From contig DASVBJ010000291.1 in assembly GCA_036375895.1 (NCBI GenBank), forward strand, positions 1 to 9,694: a DNA stretch of 9,694 nucleotides, written 5' to 3'. The stretch's first letter is position 1, and each line of letters starts with the position of its first letter. This DNA comes from DASVBJ01 sp036375895. Lineage in GTDB: Bacteria > Actinomycetota > Actinomycetes > JACCUZ01. Below the pieces are notes generated by a model. It was not told where the DNA came from. It saw only the letters and a program-made list of their open reading frames with translations, and did not search any database. The translations under genes and the position numbers were made by a program. Shown in pieces: positions 7,010 to 9,694 of the stretch.

Positions 7010-7034
7010 CACTTGCAGCAATTTCTTGCAGCAA
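6994..7034. promoter_or_regulatory. MalR operator cluster of CTTGCAG elements
   Basis: Three exact copies of CTTGCAG are present: one on the minus strand (6994-7000) and two on the plus strand (7012-7018, 7025-7031). The two plus copies belong to a 10-bp direct repeat CTTGCAGCAA (7012-7021 and 7025-7034) separated by TTT. The first two copies form an inverted repeat with an 11-bp spacer. Degenerate copies flank them: TAGCAAG at 6984-6990 and CTTGAAA at 7002-7008. CTTGCAG-type repeats are known from Streptomyces amylase and malE promoters controlled by MalR/Reg1. The cluster sits between malE and malR and overlaps the candidate promoters of both. Confidence 0.75.
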
Positions 7035-7040
7035 CTGGGG

Positions 7041-7046
7041 TAGCCT
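7041..7046 (+). promoter_or_regulatory. malR: Candidate -10 for leaderless malR transcript
   Basis: TAGCCT fits the actinobacterial TAnnnT -10 pattern and ends eight bases before the malR ATG at 7055. No Shine-Dalgarno sequence precedes that ATG. In actinobacteria this spacing usually means that transcription starts at or next to the start codon, giving a leaderless message. The adjacent CTTGCAGCAA at 7025-7034 would block this promoter when bound. No good -35 is seen. Confidence 0.4.
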
Positions 7047-7054
7047 GACCGACC

Positions 7055-8071
7055 ATGACGGCCCGGTTGGCGGAGATCGCGGCGCAGGCGGGGGTCAGCG
7101 AGGCCACCGTGAGCCGGGTGCTGAACGGCAAGCCGGGGGTGGCCGGCGCTACCCGGCAGGCGGTCCTCACGGCGCTCGACGTCCTCGGCTACGAGCGGCC
7201 GTCGCGGCTGCGGATGCGCAGCGCCGGCCTGGTCGGGCTGATCGTTCCCGAGCTCGCCAACCCGATCTTCCCGGCCTTCGCCCAGGCGATCGAGACTGCT
7301 CTCGCGCAGAGCGGCTACACCCCGGTGCTCTGCACGCAGACCCCCGGCGGGGTCACCGAGGACGACTACACGCAGATGCTGCTCGAGCGGGACGTGTCGG
7401 GGATCATCTTCGTCTCCGGGCTGCACGCCGACACGACGGCGGACCTCGAGCGCTACAACCGGCTGCGCGAGCGGGGCCTGCCGATCGTGCTGGTCAACGG
7501 GTACGCCGAGGGCATCGACGCCCCGTTCATCTCCAACGACGACAGCGCGTCGATGGAGCTGGCCGTGTCCCACCTCGCCGCGCTCGGCCACCGGAGGGTG
7601 GGCCTGGCGGTCGGGCCGGAGCGGTTCGTGCCGGTGATCCGCAAGGTGGCGGGGTTCCGGCAGGCGGTGAAGACCCTGCTGGGCGTCGGCGACGCCGACG
7701 AGCTCGTGGCCTGCACGTTCTTCACGGTCGAAGGCGGGGCAGTCGCCGCCGACCGGCTGCTCGACCGGGGCTGCACCGGCATCGTGTGCGGCTCGGACAT
7801 CATGGCGCTCGGTGCGATCCGGGCGGTGCGGGCACGCGGCCTGGACGTGCCGGCCGACGTGTCCGTGGTCGGCTACGACGACTCGCCGCTCGTGGCGTTC
7901 ACCGACCCGCCGCTGACGACGGTGCGCCAGTCGGTGACGGCGATGAGCCAGGCGGCGGTGCGTGCCCTGGTCGACGAGATCGGTGGCGCCCCCGCCCCCC
8001 GGGCAGAGTTCGTGTTCCGGCCGGAGCTCGTGGTGCGCGGCTCGACCGGCAGCGCTCCTGGGCGCGGCTGA
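7055..8071 (+). CDS. malR: LacI-family maltose operon repressor MalR (Reg1-like)
   Basis: A 338-residue LacI/GalR-family regulator, normal family length. Residues 3-22 are the helix-turn-helix (LAEIAAQAGVSEATVSRVLN runs to residue 24). The hinge region follows near 40-57. The periplasmic-binding-protein-like effector domain starts GLVGLIVPELANP (58-70) and includes the SNDDSA segment and the late signature GSDIMALGAIRAVRARGLDV then GYDDSPL. The N-terminal stretch through QTPGGVTEDD closely resembles Streptomyces MalR/Reg1, which represses malEFG and amylases until maltodextrin inducers appear. It is divergent from malE across a CTTGCAG cluster, matching that arrangement. No ribosome-binding site precedes the ATG, so the message may be leaderless. 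Control of the first importer operon is not supported, because no CTTGCAG is seen upstream of it. Confidence 0.88.
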   Translation: MTARLAEIAAQAGVSEATVSRVLNGKPGVAGATRQAVLTALDVLGYERPSRLRMRSAGLVGLIVPELANPIFPAFAQAIETALAQSGYTPVLCTQTPGGVTEDDYTQMLLERDVSGIIFVSGLHADTTADLERYNRLRERGLPIVLVNGYAEGIDAPFISNDDSASMELAVSHLAALGHRRVGLAVGPERFVPVIRKVAGFRQAVKTLLGVGDADELVACTFFTVEGGAVAADRLLDRGCTGIVCGSDIMALGAIRAVRARGLDVPADVSVVGYDDSPLVAFTDPPLTTVRQSVTAMSQAAVRALVDEIGGAPAPRAEFVFRPELVVRGSTGSAPGRG

Positions 8072-8162
8072 GCCCGCGGGCCGGCGGCGTCCCTCTCACC
8101 CCCGGGGGATGACGTCTGACCTGCGGCACTCTCTCTAGCGTCGTCCGAGGAGGCGATGCGAG
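8072..8162. other. malR to DUF1269 intergenic, with two short GC palindromes
   Basis: GCCCGCGGGC (8072-8081) directly follows the malR stop, and CCCCCGGGGG (8099-8108) follows further on. Neither has a proper loop or a T-tract, so they are poor intrinsic terminators. No clear promoter for the next gene could be assigned, although about 90 bp of separation suggests it has its own. Confidence 0.3.
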
Positions 8163-8675
8163 ATGACCAGCAACCCGGTTGAGGTGTTCGTCGCAGCGTT
8201 CGGCACCGAGGAGCAGGCGGGCGCCGCGCTGAAGGACTTTCGGGCGATGGACCGAGAGGGGTCGATCGAGCTGATCGACGCAGCGGTGATCGTGCGCCGT
8301 GCCGATGGCAAGGTGAGCTTCGAGGAGACCGCGGACCCGAGCGGGAAGAAGTGGGCCAAGCGCGGGGCAATCGCCGGCGGGATCGTGGGCCTGATCTTCC
8401 CGCCGAGCCTGCTCGCCGGAGCGGCGGTCGGCGCCGCCGGCGGTGGGATCTGGGGGAAGATCCGGGACAAGGGCTTCCAGGACTCCGACCTGAAGGCCGT
8501 CGGTGAGTCGCTCGAGCCGGGCACGTCCGCGATCATCGCGATCGCGGAGGACCGCGTGATCGAGCGGCTGCAGAAGGGCCTGGAGGGCTACCAGAACCTG
8601 GCCCGGCACGCGGTCAGCGCCGAGGCGGCCGCGACCATCGTGGCCGAGGTCGAGGAGGAGCCGCCCGGCTCCTGA
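8163..8675 (+). CDS. DUF1269 domain-containing glycine-rich membrane-associated protein
   Basis: A 170-residue protein of the DUF1269 type (PF06897), function unknown. GAGGAGG at 8147-8153 is nine bases from this ATG; an out-of-frame ATG at 8156 is too close to it. Residues 5-60 look like a small alpha/beta domain (VEVFVAAFGTEEQAGAALKDF...). A basic stretch GKKWAKRG (61-68) precedes a glycine-zipper-like hydrophobic segment, 69-98, with motifs GGIVG, AGAAVGAAGGG and an IFPPS turn. This may insert in or associate with the membrane. The C-terminal part (108-160) contains TSAIIAIAED and ends in an acidic tail. Neighbours give no functional clue: malR ends upstream on the same strand and the NTF2-cupin gene follows. 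Confidence 0.8.
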   Translation: MTSNPVEVFVAAFGTEEQAGAALKDFRAMDREGSIELIDAAVIVRRADGKVSFEETADPSGKKWAKRGAIAGGIVGLIFPPSLLAGAAVGAAGGGIWGKIRDKGFQDSDLKAVGESLEPGTSAIIAIAEDRVIERLQKGLEGYQNLARHAVSAEAAATIVAEVEEEPPGS

Positions 8676-8708
8676 CCGCAGCCAAGACTCACTCACGGCC
8701 GCGGGCGG

Positions 8709-8718
8709 ACTGGTTGAC
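8709..8718 (+). promoter_or_regulatory. ArsR-operator half-site upstream of the NTF2-cupin gene
   Basis: ACTGGTTGAC is identical to the right half of the first ArsR operator (9466-9475). It lies eight bases upstream of the NTF2-cupin ATG. The left arm (AACCA) is absent, so this is only a half-site. Its placement hints at shared control with the repressor gene, but a chance 10-mer is possible. Confidence 0.25.
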
Positions 8719-8725
8719 TGCCTGC

Positions 8726-9427
8726 ATGGACGTGGACGACCTGCTGTCCTGGATCGCCGCCTACGAGCGCGCCTGGCGCTCGCCGGGCACCGAGCAGCTC
8801 GCCCGCATCTTCACCGAGGACGCGGTCTACCTGCACTCGCCCTACGCCCGGCCGGTCGAGGGCCTCGAGGCCATCGCCCGGATGTGGGAGGACGACCGGG
8901 ACGGGCCGGACGAGGTCTTCACGATGGAGCGCAAGGCGGTCTCGGTGTCCGAGGACACCGGGGTGGCGAGGGTCGAGGTGCGCTACGGCGAGCCGGTCCG
9001 GCAGGAGTTCCGCTGTCTCTGGGTGGTGCGGTTCGCGCCCGACGGCCGGGCGGCCACGTTCGAGGAGTGGCCGTACTGGCCCGAACAGGGCTGGGCGCCG
9101 GAGAAGGCCGAGCCACTGGTGGTCGACGGGACCACGGTGCCTGCCACGCCGTACGAGGAGGTCGTGCGGTCCGGCTCGCTCAGCGCGGGCGTCTACGTGC
9201 TGCCCGCGGGCGGCCGGGACATGCAGCTGCCGCACACCGAGGACGAGGTGTACGTCGTGCTCGCCGGCGAGGCCGTGCTGGAGGTCGCGGGGGAGCGCAC
9301 GGCGGTGAGCCGGGGCAGCGTCGCCTACGTCCCGGCGCGCGCGGTGCACCGGTTCACCGGGATCACGTCGGAGCTGCGGGTGGCCGTGGTGTTCGCGCCG
9401 CCGGAGAACGCCGGCGTGGCGGGGTAG
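8726..9427 (+). CDS. Two-domain protein: NTF2/SnoaL-like fold fused to a cupin
   Basis: A 233-residue protein with two apparent domains. Residues 3-123 resemble the SnoaL/NTF2-like alpha+beta barrel: a helix LLSWIAAYERAW, then LARIFTEDAVYLHSPYARPVEGLEAIARMW, and strands ending RCLWVVRFAPDG...FEEWPYW. Residues 151-226 form a cupin. Its motif 1, LPHTEDEVYVVLAG, has H170 and E174, and motif 2, GSVAYVPARAVHRF, has H208. These could bind a metal. The first His of the usual HxH pair is Leu168. The ATG at 8726 is preferred over an in-frame TTG at 8714; neither has a clear ribosome-binding site. Substrate and reaction are unknown. It may be a small-molecule-binding or isomerase-like enzyme, but this is not established. 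The downstream ArsR gene is on the same strand with its own promoter. Confidence 0.75.
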   Translation: MDVDDLLSWIAAYERAWRSPGTEQLARIFTEDAVYLHSPYARPVEGLEAIARMWEDDRDGPDEVFTMERKAVSVSEDTGVARVEVRYGEPVRQEFRCLWVVRFAPDGRAATFEEWPYWPEQGWAPEKAEPLVVDGTTVPATPYEEVVRSGSLSAGVYVLPAGGRDMQLPHTEDEVYVVLAGEAVLEVAGERTAVSRGSVAYVPARAVHRFTGITSELRVAVVFAPPENAGVAG

Positions 9428-9458
9428 CAGCACCCGCCGTCCGGCACGAGGATCTTCT

Positions 9459-9474
9459 TCAACCAACTGGTTGA
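9459..9474. promoter_or_regulatory. ArsR operator copy 1, overlapping the -35
   Basis: TCAACCA and TGGTTGA form a perfect 7-bp inverted repeat around AC. The right arm covers the first four bases of the TTGACA -35 at 9471-9476. A repressor bound here would occlude polymerase. The 14-bp core AACCAACTGGTTGA recurs at 9506-9519. Confidence 0.7.
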
Positions 9475-9499
9475 CAACAGGCTCGGCCGTCTCTACGTT
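9471..9499 (+). promoter_or_regulatory. Promoter of the ArsR-family regulator gene
   Basis: A perfect TTGACA -35 (9471-9476) is followed by a 17-bp spacer and a TACGTT -10 (9494-9499), fitting TAnnnT. Transcription should begin near 9506, about 31 bases before the GTG start. This is the clearest promoter in the window. Both operator copies lie on it, one at the -35 and one at the start point, a typical arrangement for self-repression. Confidence 0.75.
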
Positions 9500-9503
9500 G
9501 TGT

Positions 9504-9519
9504 TAAACCAACTGGTTGA
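9504..9519. promoter_or_regulatory. ArsR operator copy 2, at the transcription start
   Basis: AACCA-AC-TGGTT (9506-9517) repeats the core of copy 1, 45 bp downstream, about four helical turns. The outer T/A pair (9504/9519) also matches, with one mismatch inside (9505/9518). It covers the likely start of transcription. Confidence 0.7.
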
Positions 9520-9536
9520 TCACGTGGAGGAACGCT

Positions 9537-9694
9537 GTGGCGGCTGATCCGCTCTCCCGGGTGTTCTCGGCCCTGGCCGATCCCACCCGGCGCGACATGG
9601 TGGCGAGGCTCGCGGTCGGGGACGCCACCGTCAACCAGCTCGCCGAGCCCTACGACGTGACCGTCCAGGCCGTCTCCAAGCACCTCAAGGTGCT
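9537..9694 (+). CDS. ArsR/SmtB-family winged-helix repressor (N-terminal fragment)
   Basis: The first 52 codons are visible before the right edge. A GTG start has GGAGG (9526-9530) six bases upstream. The protein opens AADPLSRVFSALADPTRRDM and continues VARLAVGDATVNQLAEPYDVTVQAVSKHLKVL. ALADPTRR followed by a helix-turn-helix ending QAVSKHLKVL is the hallmark of ArsR-family regulators. The subgroup with ADPTRR and an AEPYDVT-type turn is often encoded next to an SRPBCC/AHSA1 protein or used for non-metal control, so metal sensing should not be assumed. No cysteine metal-binding motif is seen in the part available. Promoter and twin operator upstream point to self-repression. Confidence 0.88.
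   Translation, partial: MAADPLSRVFSALADPTRRDMVARLAVGDATVNQLAEPYDVTVQAVSKHLKV

Noticed and set aside
8099..8108. CCCCCGGGGG as a malR terminator
   Set aside because: It has no loop and no following T-tract, so it is not a credible intrinsic terminator.
5377..8112. A 911-codon open frame on the plus strand opposite malF and malE and running through malR
   Set aside because: It is a high-GC shadow frame. It is Arg/Gly/Leu-biased, crosses the operator region and the real malR frame, and has no recognisable domain.
8693..9466. Minus-strand frame opposite the NTF2-cupin gene
   Set aside because: It is a shadow; the plus-strand protein shows cupin motifs and NTF2-like structure.

Overview
The window comes from a high-GC actinomycete. 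The GC-rich codon use, frequent GTG starts, lipobox-bearing sugar-binding proteins, a MsiK-type shared ATPase and a malR/malEFG arrangement like that of Streptomyces all point that way. I cannot name the genus. No mobile element, CRISPR array, rRNA or tRNA is visible.

Positions 1-3545 hold the first sugar importer. At the left edge is the N-terminus of a minus-strand ABC ATPase closely resembling MsiK, the ATPase shared by several sugar importers. A 291-bp divergent regulatory region with several inverted repeats separates it from a plus-strand operon: an LpqY/ThuE-like binding lipoprotein (383-1654) and two permeases (1702-2655, 2655-3545). The likely substrate is trehalose or a related alpha-glucoside. 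The operon has no ATPase of its own.

Positions 3567-8071 hold a second importer, malEFG, on the minus strand (malE 5623-6924, malF 4476-5498, malG 3567-4472). Its LacI-family regulator malR (7055-8071) is divergent. The malE-malR intergenic region carries a cluster of CTTGCAG elements, the motif type linked to MalR/Reg1 control of maltose and amylase genes in Streptomyces. MalR probably represses malEFG and itself until a maltodextrin-type inducer is present. malEFG also lacks an ATPase, so MsiK probably drives both importers. The two operons converge with only 21 bp between their stop codons, and the conserved C-termini of the two MalG-type permeases create a long inverted repeat there.

Positions 8072-9694 are unrelated to sugar uptake as far as can be seen. 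They hold a DUF1269-type glycine-rich protein (8163-8675), an apparent two-domain protein joining an NTF2/SnoaL-like fold to a cupin (8726-9427), and the start of an ArsR-family repressor (9537 to the edge). The repressor's promoter is very clear: a consensus -35, a 17-bp spacer and a -10, with two copies of a palindromic operator, one over the -35 and one at the likely transcription start. Half of that operator also lies just upstream of the NTF2-cupin gene.

Most of the window is a recognisable actinobacterial carbohydrate-uptake locus. I see no convincing wholly new system. The points most worth a second look are the regulatory architecture (CTTGCAG cluster, ArsR twin operator plus distant half-site), the RNA hairpins within mal, and the NTF2-cupin fusion.
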